The notes under the pieces are model-generated. The model saw only the letters and a program-made list of their open reading frames with translations, made no database searches and was not told the DNA's origin. The translations under genes and the position numbers were made by a program. 64,000 bases of DNA from Alteribacter aurantiacus DSM 18675 (lineage in GTDB: Bacteria; Bacillota; Bacilli; Bacillales; Salisediminibacteriaceae), in the NCBI RefSeq assembly GCF_000429705.1, contig NZ_KE386941.1:868001-932000 (forward strand), read 5' to 3'. Positions 35,925 through 44,721 of the stretch are shown in pieces (the first letter of the stretch is position 1; each line of letters starts with the position of its first letter).

Positions 35925-36067
35925 AAAGAGGATGGGACTCATTTAAGTGTTTAAAGTAAATTCGAACAACGTCCTACTAGAGGGGAGTCTATCTCAGTAG
36001 CGGCTTTTTTGCGCCGGTAGTATGTTCGGATACACTTTTATAAAAAACACTTTGTCCCAGCCTCTTT
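35925..36067. repeat. Dispersed inverted-repeat-ended element, copy C
   Basis: AAAGAGGATGGGACTCA at the left and TTTGTCCCAGCCTCTTT at the right are inverted, and the pairing continues through GTGTTTAAAGTAAATTCGAAC against GTTCGGATACACTTTTATAA (approximate). The centre has TATCTCAGTAGCGGC. The element ends three bases before the stop codon of the ykpA gene on the minus strand and can serve as its terminator. Confidence 0.7.
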
Positions 36068-36070
36068 CAT

Positions 36071-37669
36071 TTATTTTGTAGCTTTTGTTAAAGTAACATA
36101 CTCATCGTAGGTCATCTCTTTATCAAAGACACCTTCTTCTTTGATCTCGATAATTCTGTTAGCGATCGATTGGTTGAACTGGTGGTCATGGGAAGTGAAG
36201 ATCATGGCACCTTTAAAGTTGATCAAACCATTGTTTAACGCTGTGATGGATTCCAAGTCAAGGTGGTTCGTTGGATCATCAAACAAAAGAACGTTTGAAC
36301 TTGATAACATCATTTTTGAAAGCATACAACGAACTTTTTCGCCTCCGGATAACACACTTGCTTTTTTCTTGGCTTCTTCGCCGGAGAAAAGCATACGACC
36401 CAAGAAACCACGAATAAATGTTTCGGTTTGGTCTTCGGGAGAATAGTCGCGAAGCCAGTCAACAAGGTTTTTGTCGTTTCCTTCAAAATACTTGGAGTTA
36501 TCTTTCGGGAAGTATGCTTGAGAAGTGGTAATTCCCCATTTATATTCACCACTATCAGGCTCCATTTCCCCCATAAGGATCTTCATTAGAGTCGTATTGG
36601 CAATTTCGTTATCACCGACCAATGCGATTTTATCCTCACGGTTCATAATAAAGCTGACGTTATTAAGAACTTTTACACCATCGATGGTCTTTGTGAGTCC
36701 TTTAACTTGTAGTACATCATTCCCGATTTCCCGTTCAGGTTTAAACGCTACGTAAGGGTATTTTCTTGAAGACGGTTTAATGTCGTCAAGCTCAATTTTT
36801 TCAAGGCTCTTTTTACGTGACGTGGCCTGTTTCGACTTCGAGGCATTCGCACTGAAACGAGCGATGAAATTCTGAAGTTCCTTAACTTTTTCTTCCTTTT
36901 TCTTGTTTTGCTCTTGTTGTAGCTTAAGAGCCAATTGACTTGACTCATACCAAAAATCATAATTACCAACATAGATTTCAATTTTACCAAAGTCCAAATC
37001 AGCAATGTGAGTACAAACTTTATTCAAGAAGTGACGGTCGTGGGAGACAACGATAACCGTGTTCTCAAAGTTAATTAGAAACTCCTCAAGCCATTGAATC
37101 GCTTTTATGTCCAAGTGGTTTGTTGGCTCATCAAGTAAAAGAACATCAGGGTTACCGAACAGCGCTTGAGCGAGAAGGACTTTCACTTTTTCTCCACCAG
37201 TAAGCTCAGCCATTTTCTTTTGATGAAGGTCGTCTGTTATACCCAATCCGGAAAGGAGAACAGCAGCATCGGATTCCGCTTCCCAACCATTAAGCTCACC
37301 GAATTCTCCTTCAAGTTCGGCAGCACGCATGCCATCTTCATCTGAGAAGTCTTCCTTCATATAAATGGCATCTTTTTCTTTCATTACTTCATAAAGTCTT
37401 GCGTGTCCCATCATGACAACATCAAGAACAGTGTCTTCTTCGTATTCGAAGTGGTTTTGTTTAAGCACTGCCATACGGTGGTTCGGAGGTAAACTCACAT
37501 CACCCGTTTGTGCTTCGATCTCACCTGAAAGGATTTTAATAAATGTCGATTTCCCTGCACCATTTGCTCCAATTAAACCGTAGCAGTTGCCAGGGGTGAA
37601 TTTAATATTTACATCTTCAAAAAGCTTGCGTCCACCAAAACGCAAACTAACGTTTGATACATTAATCAT
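36071..37669 (-). CDS. ykpA: ABC-F family ATP-binding protein YkpA
   Basis: The 532-residue protein has two ABC domains joined by the ABC-F linker (about 235-320, with the KKKEEKVKELQNFIARFSAN stretch) and no membrane part. ATG 37669 follows GGATGAGGA. The first domain has GLIGANGAGKST, GGEKVKVLLAQAL and LLLDEPTNHLD. The second has a degenerate Walker A, GDNEIANTTL, and a Walker B ending FDDPTNHLD with Asp where the catalytic Glu is expected. It matches B. subtilis YkpA closely through much of its length. ABC-F proteins act on ribosomes; the specific job of YkpA/YbiT types is not settled. It is monocistronic. Confidence 0.92.
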   Translation of the reverse strand: MINVSNVSLRFGGRKLFEDVNIKFTPGNCYGLIGANGAGKSTFIKILSGEIEAQTGDVSLPPNHRMAVLKQNHFEYEEDTVLDVVMMGHARLYEVMKEKDAIYMKEDFSDEDGMRAAELEGEFGELNGWEAESDAAVLLSGLGITDDLHQKKMAELTGGEKVKVLLAQALFGNPDVLLLDEPTNHLDIKAIQWLEEFLINFENTVIVVSHDRHFLNKVCTHIADLDFGKIEIYVGNYDFWYESSQLALKLQQEQNKKKEEKVKELQNFIARFSANASKSKQATSRKKSLEKIELDDIKPSSRKYPYVAFKPEREIGNDVLQVKGLTKTIDGVKVLNNVSFIMNREDKIALVGDNEIANTTLMKILMGEMEPDSGEYKWGITTSQAYFPKDNSKYFEGNDKNLVDWLRDYSPEDQTETFIRGFLGRMLFSGEEAKKKASVLSGGEKVRCMLSKMMLSSSNVLLFDDPTNHLDLESITALNNGLINFKGAMIFTSHDHQFNQSIANRIIEIKEEGVFDKEMTYDEYVTLTKATK

Positions 37670-37822
37670 GTTTTCCTCATCCTTCACTAAACAAAGTCTA
37701 GAAAAGTATAACATTTTACGAAGAGAAAAGCGATTCGTGTATATAAAAGTAGCTGCTTTTTAAATGAAAAGTTGCTTTAGAATATTAATGGGTAAAGTAG
37801 TATCATCTGAGATAGGAGTATG

Positions 37823-37954
37823 TTAGAAGCAAGGTCCACAGGAATTAGTCTTCAGATATAATCCAATGAGCGTTGCCAATAAAGGATGAGTATATATAGA
37901 GTAGAATAAGAAAAAAAGAAGAGTAAGAAAAAACTGCATCATCCATATTTTCAT
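37823..37954 (-). CDS. Possible 43-residue small membrane protein
   Basis: A short frame starts at ATG 37954 with AAAAGAGGA three to four bases upstream. It has one long hydrophobic helix (FFLTLLFFLFYSIYTHPLLA), then TLIGLYLKTNSCGPCF at the C-terminus with two cysteines. It is divergent from coaA. The ribosome binding site and the balanced composition favour a real small protein, but the frame remains open further upstream and I recognise no family, so this is a tentative call. Confidence 0.4.
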   Translation of the reverse strand: MKIWMMQFFLTLLFFLFYSIYTHPLLATLIGLYLKTNSCGPCF

Positions 37955-38089
37955 TGTTCCTCTTTTGAAGTAAGATGGAGGACAAAGGTTCAGCATTAAT
38001 CCAATAATTGTGATAGAATTGACAAAGTGCAACAAATGAAGCGTTTTCATGCGTGTTATAGAACGTATATAAACCAACAGCAAGGGGTC

Positions 38090-39052
38090 ATGCAAGTGAT
38101 TTCAAACTATCCTACTCATAAACAATATTCACCTTACCTGACATTATTAAAGGACGAATGGGCTGCGTTGAGTCCTGGCTCAGTTCAGCCTCTAACTGCA
38201 CAGGAAGTAAAAGACCTGCAAGGAATTAACGAGAATATATCTATGGAAGAAGTATCGAGTGTTTATCTTCCATTATCAAGACTCATACATCTGTATACGA
38301 CAGCTTCTCAGGACTTACATTCTGTAACAAATTTGTTCCTACATAAAAAAACAAATAAAGTGCCTTATATAATTGGAATGGCTGGGAGTGTAGCCGTCGG
38401 AAAGAGCACAACGGCGAGGCTTATACAAGCGCTTTTATCAAGATGGCCAAACCATCCCAAAGTTGAATTGGTTACCACAGACGGTTTTTTGCACCCCAAT
38501 CGAGTTCTTGAAGAGAGGGGAATCATGAATAGAAAAGGATTCCCTGAAAGTTACGATACGTCCAAATTAATAAATTTCTTAGCAGACCTCAAATCAGGGA
38601 AAGAACAAGTGAGTGCCCCCGTTTACTCTCACCTCGTGTATGATATCGTCGAAGGTGAAGAGCAAACCGTTACGAGCCCTGATATTGTCATTGTAGAAGG
38701 AATAAATGTATTACAGGTAGCTCATGACGGAAGAGAAATACCGGAAGTGTTTGTTTCGGATTTCTTCGACTTTTCTATTTATGTGGACGCAAAAGAAGAA
38801 GATATCTTCAAATGGTATATTGAGCGGTTTAAAACGTTACGAACGACAGCCTTTAAAAACCCTAACTCTTATTTTAAGAGGTATGCAGAATTAAGCGATG
38901 AAGAAGCGACGCAAGTGGCAACAAAGATATGGAAAGATATAAATGAAGTGAACTTGTACAATAATATTTTACCAACGAAACACAGGGCCGACTTAATTCT
39001 TCGAAAAGGGGATAACCACTCAGTAGAAAGACTTCACCTTCGTAAGATTTAA
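38090..39052 (+). CDS. coaA: Type I pantothenate kinase
   Basis: About 320 residues. GMAGSVAVGKSTTARLI near 97-113 holds the P-loop (GSVAVGKS). LVTTDGFLHPN, NRKGFPESYDTSKLI and VYSHLVYDIVEGE follow, then IVIVEGINVLQV. FVSDFFDFSIYVDA and NILPTKHRADLILRKG complete the type I (CoaA) pattern. It phosphorylates pantothenate, the first step of CoA synthesis. The start is uncertain: ATG 38090 is only 2 bases after AAGGGG, while a GTG at 38096 is 8 bases away and may be the true start. A frame reaching back to 38027 lacks a site. A terminator follows. Confidence 0.93.
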   Translation: MQVISNYPTHKQYSPYLTLLKDEWAALSPGSVQPLTAQEVKDLQGINENISMEEVSSVYLPLSRLIHLYTTASQDLHSVTNLFLHKKTNKVPYIIGMAGSVAVGKSTTARLIQALLSRWPNHPKVELVTTDGFLHPNRVLEERGIMNRKGFPESYDTSKLINFLADLKSGKEQVSAPVYSHLVYDIVEGEEQTVTSPDIVIVEGINVLQVAHDGREIPEVFVSDFFDFSIYVDAKEEDIFKWYIERFKTLRTTAFKNPNSYFKRYAELSDEEATQVATKIWKDINEVNLYNNILPTKHRADLILRKGDNHSVERLHLRKI

Positions 39053-39076
39053 TACTTTTGAATAAAAGGATCACTT

Positions 39077-39121
39077 GAGACGATTGTTATGGGCAATAAT
39101 TCCCGTAATAATCGTCTTTTT
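39077..39121 (+). terminator. Intrinsic terminator after coaA
   Basis: GACGATTGTTATGGG pairs, with wobbles, with CCCGTAATAATCGTC and is followed by five T. Confidence 0.85.
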
Positions 39122-39274
39122 AGGTTGAATTACAAAAAAAAGGGTAAGTAATAATTAATCACATTGCCATTAGATGTACTAACTTCGACAATATAGAATA
39201 GCAGTTCCGGTTTATACCTGGTACGTAACGTACCTATATTGAATCGTGTAGATCAACTCTGAGGAGGAGCAAGC

Positions 39275-39607
39275 ATGAATAAGCAAAAACTGGAAAGTCT
39301 AAAAACAACACTGGAAGTCGTTTGTGGCAAATGGAAAGGTGTCATCCTTTTGGAACTTGTAGGGCGTACACTGAGATTTAGTGAATTAAAAAGTGAATTA
39401 AATGAAGCGTCTCACCAAACATTAATCAAGCAGCTTAAAGAACTAGAAGCGGATGGACTTATTGAAAGAAAAGCGTATCCTGTAGTTCCTCCAAAGGTGG
39501 AGTATTCTCTCACTCCATATGGACGAGAAGTGGAAGGGATGCTCGAAGATATGGTTCAGTGGGGGGCGATGCATCGTTCGAAAGAAAAGCATAAAGAATC
39601 TTCATAG
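39275..39607 (+). CDS. HxlR family winged-helix regulator
   Basis: The 110-residue protein shows the HxlR pattern. CGKWKGVILLELVGRTLRFSEL (here CGKWKGVILLELVG then RTLRFSELKSEL) holds the conserved Cys and the recognition region, followed by ASHQTLIKQLKELEADGLIERK and the wing VPPKVEYSLTPYGRE. HxlR proteins are dimeric regulators, some sensing aldehydes or redox state through the N-terminal Cys (position 17 here). The target is unknown and no divergent gene sits beside it. ATG 39275 follows GAGGAGGAG. A bidirectional terminator follows about 200 bases later. Confidence 0.9.
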   Translation: MNKQKLESLKTTLEVVCGKWKGVILLELVGRTLRFSELKSELNEASHQTLIKQLKELEADGLIERKAYPVVPPKVEYSLTPYGREVEGMLEDMVQWGAMHRSKEKHKESS

Positions 39608-39802
39608 ATGTTCGTTCTAACTAATTTTATGCGAGAAGTGGAAGATGATGATGTTGTTTATGCACTTTGTAGTTATGTAGAAAGTAGTAGCGCTCTTTCT
39701 ATATTCCAGCACACGTATATGAAGGACATTTATACTTCAACCTTAATTCTATTGATGAGGAAAATGATGGAAAATCATCATTTTTTTCGAATACAGCCTT
39801 TA

Positions 39803-39849
39803 AAAAAGAGAGTGTGAACCTACCTTACTAAGGTTCACACTCTCTTTTT
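39803..39849. terminator. Bidirectional terminator between the HxlR gene and the purine permease
   Basis: AAAAAGAGAGTGTGAACCT (39803-39821) and its exact complement at 39831-39849 flank a 9-base loop, giving T-runs on both strands. Confidence 0.93.
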
Positions 39850-39874
39850 ATGTGACAAGACGATCATTCAAAAG

Positions 39875-41188
39875 TTAATGAGGTAAGAAAACGAGCTGGA
39901 TTGCAAAGAGAATGGCGAAGATGAGCACCAGAGGGTGAACTTCTTTTCTCTTACCACTAAAGATTTTCATAATTGGATAAGTGATAAAGCCTAGAGCAAT
40001 ACCTGTTGCAATACTAGAAGTAAGAGGCATGCTGAGAATGACCAAAAATGCCGGGAAAGCTTCATCAAATTCATTCCATTTAATATGACTAACAGCTCCG
40101 ACCATTAAGCTTCCTACAATGATTAACGTTGGAGCCGTAATCGCAGCAATTCCGGATACTGCACCAACAACTGGTGAGAAGAACGCAGTAATAATAAATA
40201 AAACGGCAACAGTAAGGGTAGTTAACCCTGTTCGACCGCCAGCTGCAACACCAGCACTTGATTCAATATAAGCCGTTGTTGGGCTTGTACCAAAGACCGA
40301 GCCCACGGTCTTTGCTACACTGTCAGCCAAAAGAGCCTGTCGTGCTTTTGGCATTTTATTTCCTTTCATAATACCGGCCTGTTGTGCAACGCCGATCATC
40401 GTGCCTGTTGTATCAAAGATAGTTACAAGTAAGAAAGAAAACACAACTGCATATAAACCATATTGAATGACGTTAACAAGTGCATCTAAAGGTGACCCAA
40501 AAATAAACCACTCAGGGTTTGATGGGATGGACGCCACGCCTTCTGTAAAGGAAAGCATCCCAAATAAATACGCCGCTACACCGGTAATCACCATTCCTAA
40601 GAACAATGCGGCACTGATTTTAAGTGACATTAAGATAATCGTTACTGTTAGTCCGAAAAGAGCCAGCATCACTTGGGGGCTTTGCAGATCGCCGAGGCTC
40701 ACGAGATTCTCTGGGTGAGGGACAATCAGGCCAGTCAATCGCATTCCAATAAATGCAATAAATAATCCGATACCGGCTGTAATACCGTGCTTCAAGTTGC
40801 TAGGAATTGCTTCAATCAGTTTTTCTCTGAAACTTGTAAGTGAAAGGATAATGAATAAGATACCGGAGATAAAAACAGCTCCAAAAGCAACCTCATACCC
40901 GACAGCTTCATTAGCACCAACGACAGAGTAGGCAAAATACGCATTCAACCCCATTCCAGGTGCGATGGCGATAGGAAAGTTTGCCGCAAAAGCCATCCAT
41001 AATGTTCCCACAACTGCAGCGATAATGGTTGCTAAAAAGACTTGCTCAAACGGTACTCCTGCATCGGCTAAGATAATCGGATTAACAACTACGATATAAA
41101 CCATTGTTAAGAAAGTGGTCATTCCCGCTAATAACTCTGTTTTTACACTAGTTTTATGTTCTTCTAATTGAAATAAACGAGATAACAT
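39875..41188 (-). CDS. NCS2-type (AzgA/PbuG/PbuO-like) purine permease
   Basis: The 437-residue membrane protein starts at ATG 41188, six bases after AGGAGG. It has 12-14 hydrophobic segments. Family motifs are TELLAGMTTFLTMVYIVVVN at the start, APGMGLNAYFAYSVVG in helix 3, and TTAYIESSAGVAAGGRTGLT in helix 10. These define the AzgA-like branch of NCS2, which imports hypoxanthine, guanine or adenine by proton symport. Sequence alone does not tell PbuG from PbuO. A PurBox-like pair lies upstream, suggesting purine repression. It is monocistronic. Confidence 0.9.
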   Translation of the reverse strand: MLSRLFQLEEHKTSVKTELLAGMTTFLTMVYIVVVNPIILADAGVPFEQVFLATIIAAVVGTLWMAFAANFPIAIAPGMGLNAYFAYSVVGANEAVGYEVAFGAVFISGILFIILSLTSFREKLIEAIPSNLKHGITAGIGLFIAFIGMRLTGLIVPHPENLVSLGDLQSPQVMLALFGLTVTIILMSLKISAALFLGMVITGVAAYLFGMLSFTEGVASIPSNPEWFIFGSPLDALVNVIQYGLYAVVFSFLLVTIFDTTGTMIGVAQQAGIMKGNKMPKARQALLADSVAKTVGSVFGTSPTTAYIESSAGVAAGGRTGLTTLTVAVLFIITAFFSPVVGAVSGIAAITAPTLIIVGSLMVGAVSHIKWNEFDEAFPAFLVILSMPLTSSIATGIALGFITYPIMKIFSGKRKEVHPLVLIFAILFAIQLVFLPH

Positions 41189-41200
41189 GTACTGCCTCCT

Positions 41201-41245
41201 AAATACGAACATTTTTGAAACACGAAATCTATAGTATTCGTTTTT
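41201..41245 (-). promoter_or_regulatory. Possible PurR operator (inverted PurBox pair)
   Basis: AAATACGAACATT at 41201-41213 matches the Bacillus PurBox (AWWWCCGAACWWT) at all but one position. AGTATTCGTTTTT at 41233-41245 is a weaker copy (two mismatches) in the opposite orientation. The gap is 19 bases. The pair lies just before the purine permease gene, where a PurR site is expected. No purine riboswitch core was seen. The rest of 41246-41531 shows only AT-rich promoter-like sequence. Confidence 0.45.
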
Positions 41246-41531
41246 GACAGTTAATGCAACTCCTTTCACAAATGTTGTACAAAGGGTAGATCTAAAGAAT
41301 GATACGAATATAATACAAATATATATAGGGTGACGGGAAATAATTTCGAGACTTTGCTTTTTTTACTTCGGGAAATAATCCGATCATATATACAGCCGTT
41401 CTTTTTAGAGAATGAAATTATATTGAAAAAATATAGAGGGGAGTTCTGTATAAAGAACATAAATTTATATGCGAAGATATTGGGGTGTATGGAATAGATA
41501 TAGTAAGGAGTATGGGAAGGGAGGGTCGGAT

Positions 41532-42656
41532 GTGAGTGTGTATTTGGATTATTTAACGTCTTATGCAGTAGAGCAAGAGAGGGATTTACTACAACTCTTG
41601 AGGGCGGAGTCTCCGACATATCGAAAAGAGTTGGTAGACAAATGTAGCGGCATACTTATGAAAATGTTTGAAAAGCACTTAGGGGCAACGTCTGTGGTTT
41701 ATCCCCAACTCAAGCGGGGGGATCATTTTAGAGTGAAGGTGGGTAAAGGGCGTAAACGAATCCTTATTTTAGTACATGTGGACACGGTTTGGGATCAAGG
41801 TAGGTTAGTGACATATAAAAAGGATGGAAAAATCTTTGGGCCTGGTGCAATGGATATGAAGGGTGGTATTGTTCAAGGAATATGGGCTGTGAAGGCATTA
41901 AAGGCTTGTGGAGGTTTGCAGGGAAAAGAAGTTGTGTTTTTGTGCACGAGTGATGAAGAGGTAGGGAGCCAAACATCAAAAAGCATTATTGAATCAGAAG
42001 CAAAAAAAAGTCAAGTTGTTTTAGTGCTTGAACCTCCTGTGTCAGAAACAGGTGCAATAAAGACATCCAGAAGTGGCATTGGTCTTTATGATTACTATAT
42101 AAAGGGGAGGGGGGCTCATGCCGGAATTGATCACGAAAAAGGGGTTAGTGCAGTAAAAGAGCTCGCCCACCAGATTCTAAAGCTTGAAGAATTGACTGAC
42201 TATCGAAGAGGAACCACAGTTAATGTGGGTGTGGTTTCAGGGGGGAGTCGTTTGAATGTGATTCCTGATACCGCACGTGCAAGGATAGATTTCAGGGTTA
42301 AATCAAACCAGGAAGCAAACCGGTTGATAAGAATTATAGAAAAACCGGTGCCGGTTACTGAAGGGATTTCAATATCGGTTAAGGGTCATTTAAATAGACC
42401 TCCAATGGAAAAAACAGACTCTACAGCTATTTTATTTGAGCGAGTAAAAGAAGCAGGGAGAAAGGTCGGACTATTGCTTGAAGAATCCCATGTTGGGGGT
42501 GGTAGTGATGGCAACTTCACTGCTGCTTTGGGTATTCCGACGATTGATGGGTTAGGGTGTTTTGGAGACGGTGCTCATGCGTTACATGAACACATCTTTC
42601 TCGATCAAATGATTGTTAGAACAGCGATGCTTTCACATTTGATCGGAGATTTATAA
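41532..42656 (+). CDS. M20 family metallopeptidase (carboxypeptidase G2/ArgE-like)
   Basis: I chose a GTG start at 41532, four bases after GGGAGGGTCGG, giving 374 residues. The catalytic domain holds the di-zinc motifs: ILVHVDTVWDQG (His), GPGAMDMKGGIV (bridging Asp), SDEEVGSQTS (Glu-Glu) and SHVGGGSDGNF near 320 with the last zinc ligand His (ALHEH) near the end. The lid domain starts near 175 (SRSGIGLYDYYIKGRGAHAG). Glutamate-type carboxypeptidases remove C-terminal Glu from folates or peptides; the actual substrate here is unknown. It has no signal peptide. It is convergent with pepF across a terminator. Confidence 0.85.
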   Translation: MSVYLDYLTSYAVEQERDLLQLLRAESPTYRKELVDKCSGILMKMFEKHLGATSVVYPQLKRGDHFRVKVGKGRKRILILVHVDTVWDQGRLVTYKKDGKIFGPGAMDMKGGIVQGIWAVKALKACGGLQGKEVVFLCTSDEEVGSQTSKSIIESEAKKSQVVLVLEPPVSETGAIKTSRSGIGLYDYYIKGRGAHAGIDHEKGVSAVKELAHQILKLEELTDYRRGTTVNVGVVSGGSRLNVIPDTARARIDFRVKSNQEANRLIRIIEKPVPVTEGISISVKGHLNRPPMEKTDSTAILFERVKEAGRKVGLLLEESHVGGGSDGNFTAALGIPTIDGLGCFGDGAHALHEHIFLDQMIVRTAMLSHLIGDL

Positions 42657-42657
42657 G

Positions 42658-42694
42658 AACAGGCTGCCTGAATAGTCAGACAGCCTGTTTGTTT
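42658..42694. terminator. Terminator between the M20 gene and pepF
   Basis: AACAGGCTG pairs with CAGCCTGTT, continued by CTGA/TCAG, followed by TTGTTT. Confidence 0.85.
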
Positions 42695-42715
42695 AATAGA
42701 GTCATCGAAATCTCG

Positions 42716-44539
42716 TTACTTAAGGGGAGGGGTTATTCTTTCTACTTTGTGTACGAGAGAACCTACATAGTCGACGGCGTCTTTTATCGAATCGGGGTTT
42801 GATAAATCGACACCTGCATGAGTAAGGAGCTCTAAAGGTGTTTTCGTACCTCCGGCTTTTAGGACTTCAAGCCATTTGTCTACTGCAGGTTTCCCTTCGT
42901 TCTTTATATTTTGGGCCACAAGGGTGGACGCTGTTAGGCCTGCTGAATACGTATAAGGATACAACCCCATATAATAGTGAGGTTGCCTCATCCAAGTTAG
43001 GGCAGCGCCATCATCGAGTGTGACCACATCTCCCCAAAAGCCCTTTAATACCTCGAGCTTGGCATTTGACAAGGACTCGGCAGTGAGGGCTTCACCAGAC
43101 TCGGCCATTTGGTAAACTCTTCTCTGGAATACGCCTTCTAAAAGGTGAGTGACAAAATTGTGATAATACGTTCCTAAAAGCTGTAAAGTAATCCAGCGCT
43201 CCATTCGTGGATCATTTGTGGATTTAATTAAATGATCGGCCAACAGTAATTCGTTTAACGTTGAAGGAGCCTCTACGAAATAAGTAGAAGGTCTTACGTT
43301 GGAGATGGACTGATATTTATTCGCTAAATAAAAATGTCCTGCGTGACCGAGCTCGTGGGTGAGTATCAGTGTTCCGCGCATCATATTTGTCCAGGTCAAA
43401 AGGATATAAGGGTGAGAGCCGTACGGGCTTGAACAAAAAGCGCCAGTCATCTTCCCGTCATTTTGAGCTCTGTCGACCCATCTTTTAGTGAGTGCTTTCT
43501 TCATAATCGCCATGTATTCCGGGCCCATAACTTCAAGAGATTCAAGAATCATTTCGCAAGCTTTGTCGTAGGACACTTCCGGGTTGAAGTCGGGATCTAG
43601 AGGAGCTTTTAAATCGCAAAATTTCAGCTCGTCCAACCCAAGCTCTTCTTTCTTTAGCTTCATTAAGCGTTGCATATGAGGGGCTAAATTGTTATAGATA
43701 ATGTCAAGTTGGTTATTGTACATTTCTACAGTAACATCCTGTGGTGCCAGTAACATTTGAGTTACAGATTCATAACCTCTAATTTTAGCGGTTGTAACCT
43801 GTTTAGTTACTTCTTGGGCGTAAGTGGCAGCGTATGTGTTTTGATAGGCTTGAAGTCCTTTAGTGAACGAGTGGTAGGCGTTTCTCCTCGTATCTTTATT
43901 CGGGCTCAATTCGAATTGATCTTCATATAAAGCAAAAGACATGGATTGTTCATTGTTATCCCCATCAACGAAATCCTCAAACGTCATGTCACTCGACTTG
44001 CTTTGTGAATAAATGGAGTATGGAGCGTTGTGTACAGCTGTTAATGAAGCAAGTACTTTTTCTGTTTCTGGCGAAAGTGTGTATTCTTTTTGTTTCATAA
44101 GATCGTACAACCCTTTTTTATATGTAGCTAAATGAGGCTCCGATTGTATAAAGGCTTCGATTGTTTCGGTTGAAAGTTGGAGAATCTCCGAATCGACGAA
44201 ACTCAACTCCGCTTGAATCTCAGCTAGTTTATTGGAAACTTTGGCATAATTTCCTTGGTTTTTAGGATTTGAACCGTCTTCGGCCAGTTTTAGGCTAGCA
44301 TAAGTAGCTACTTTATAAGCCTTTTCGATAAAAGAATCTCTGGCTTGTAAGCATAAAAGGAGTGTTTTTGGATTTTCTATTAGATGCCCTTTAAATCTAC
44401 TTATTTCTTGTCCTTCTTCTTCAAGTCTTTTAAGCTCGTTGTTCCAATGTGTATCATCTTGAAATAGATCGGTTAGATCCCACGTTTCACCTACGTGAAC
44501 CTGATCTCTTGACTTTGTCTTTCTTTTTGTAGCTTCCAT
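42716..44539 (-). CDS. pepF: Oligoendopeptidase F (peptidase M3B)
   Basis: The 607-residue protein carries the gluzincin site LILTHELGHAGHFYLA near 388-403 (HELGH with zinc His residues) and the downstream Glu in FVEAPSTLNELLLAD. The N-terminal WDLTDLF(Q)DD and later YPYTYSAGLTAS are standard PepF blocks. It cleaves short peptides of about 7-17 residues in the cytosol. In B. subtilis PepF overexpression reduces peptide signalling by degrading PhrA, a link of note because this window also carries a propeptide cassette, though 15 kb away. ATG 44539 follows AAAGGGG. Confidence 0.94.
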   Translation of the reverse strand: MEATKRKTKSRDQVHVGETWDLTDLFQDDTHWNNELKRLEEEGQEISRFKGHLIENPKTLLLCLQARDSFIEKAYKVATYASLKLAEDGSNPKNQGNYAKVSNKLAEIQAELSFVDSEILQLSTETIEAFIQSEPHLATYKKGLYDLMKQKEYTLSPETEKVLASLTAVHNAPYSIYSQSKSSDMTFEDFVDGDNNEQSMSFALYEDQFELSPNKDTRRNAYHSFTKGLQAYQNTYAATYAQEVTKQVTTAKIRGYESVTQMLLAPQDVTVEMYNNQLDIIYNNLAPHMQRLMKLKKEELGLDELKFCDLKAPLDPDFNPEVSYDKACEMILESLEVMGPEYMAIMKKALTKRWVDRAQNDGKMTGAFCSSPYGSHPYILLTWTNMMRGTLILTHELGHAGHFYLANKYQSISNVRPSTYFVEAPSTLNELLLADHLIKSTNDPRMERWITLQLLGTYYHNFVTHLLEGVFQRRVYQMAESGEALTAESLSNAKLEVLKGFWGDVVTLDDGAALTWMRQPHYYMGLYPYTYSAGLTASTLVAQNIKNEGKPAVDKWLEVLKAGGTKTPLELLTHAGVDLSNPDSIKDAVDYVGSLVHKVERITPPLK

Positions 44540-44647
44540 TATAATATATCCCCTTTCTTGATCTGTTGTTATTGTTCTATATTATACATAAAAATAAAGT
44601 GAATTATAAGAGAATTGTGAATAATAGATCGCTTAAATGAGTAATTG

Positions 44648-44676
44648 TTGAAAGTCACATCAAATAATCTTATTAT
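44648..44676 (+). promoter_or_regulatory. Sigma-A-type promoter of the LOV-STAS gene
   Basis: TTGAAA (44648-44653) and TATTAT (44671-44676) are separated by exactly 17 bases. The predicted transcription start falls at about 44683, so an in-frame ATG at 44683 cannot be the translation start. Confidence 0.6.
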
Positions 44677-44721
44677 AGTAGAATGGTGATTTTTAAAAGT
44701 TTGATATTGGGGGAAACGGAA

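Noticed and set aside
39608..39817. A 69-codon frame starting right after the HxlR stop codon
   Set aside because: It has no ribosome binding site, its 3' end runs into the terminator stem, and the product looks random. Coupled translation is possible but unsupported.
41189..41531. A purine riboswitch before the permease gene
   Set aside because: No conserved three-way-junction core was seen on the minus strand, and PurBox-like sequences offer a simpler account.
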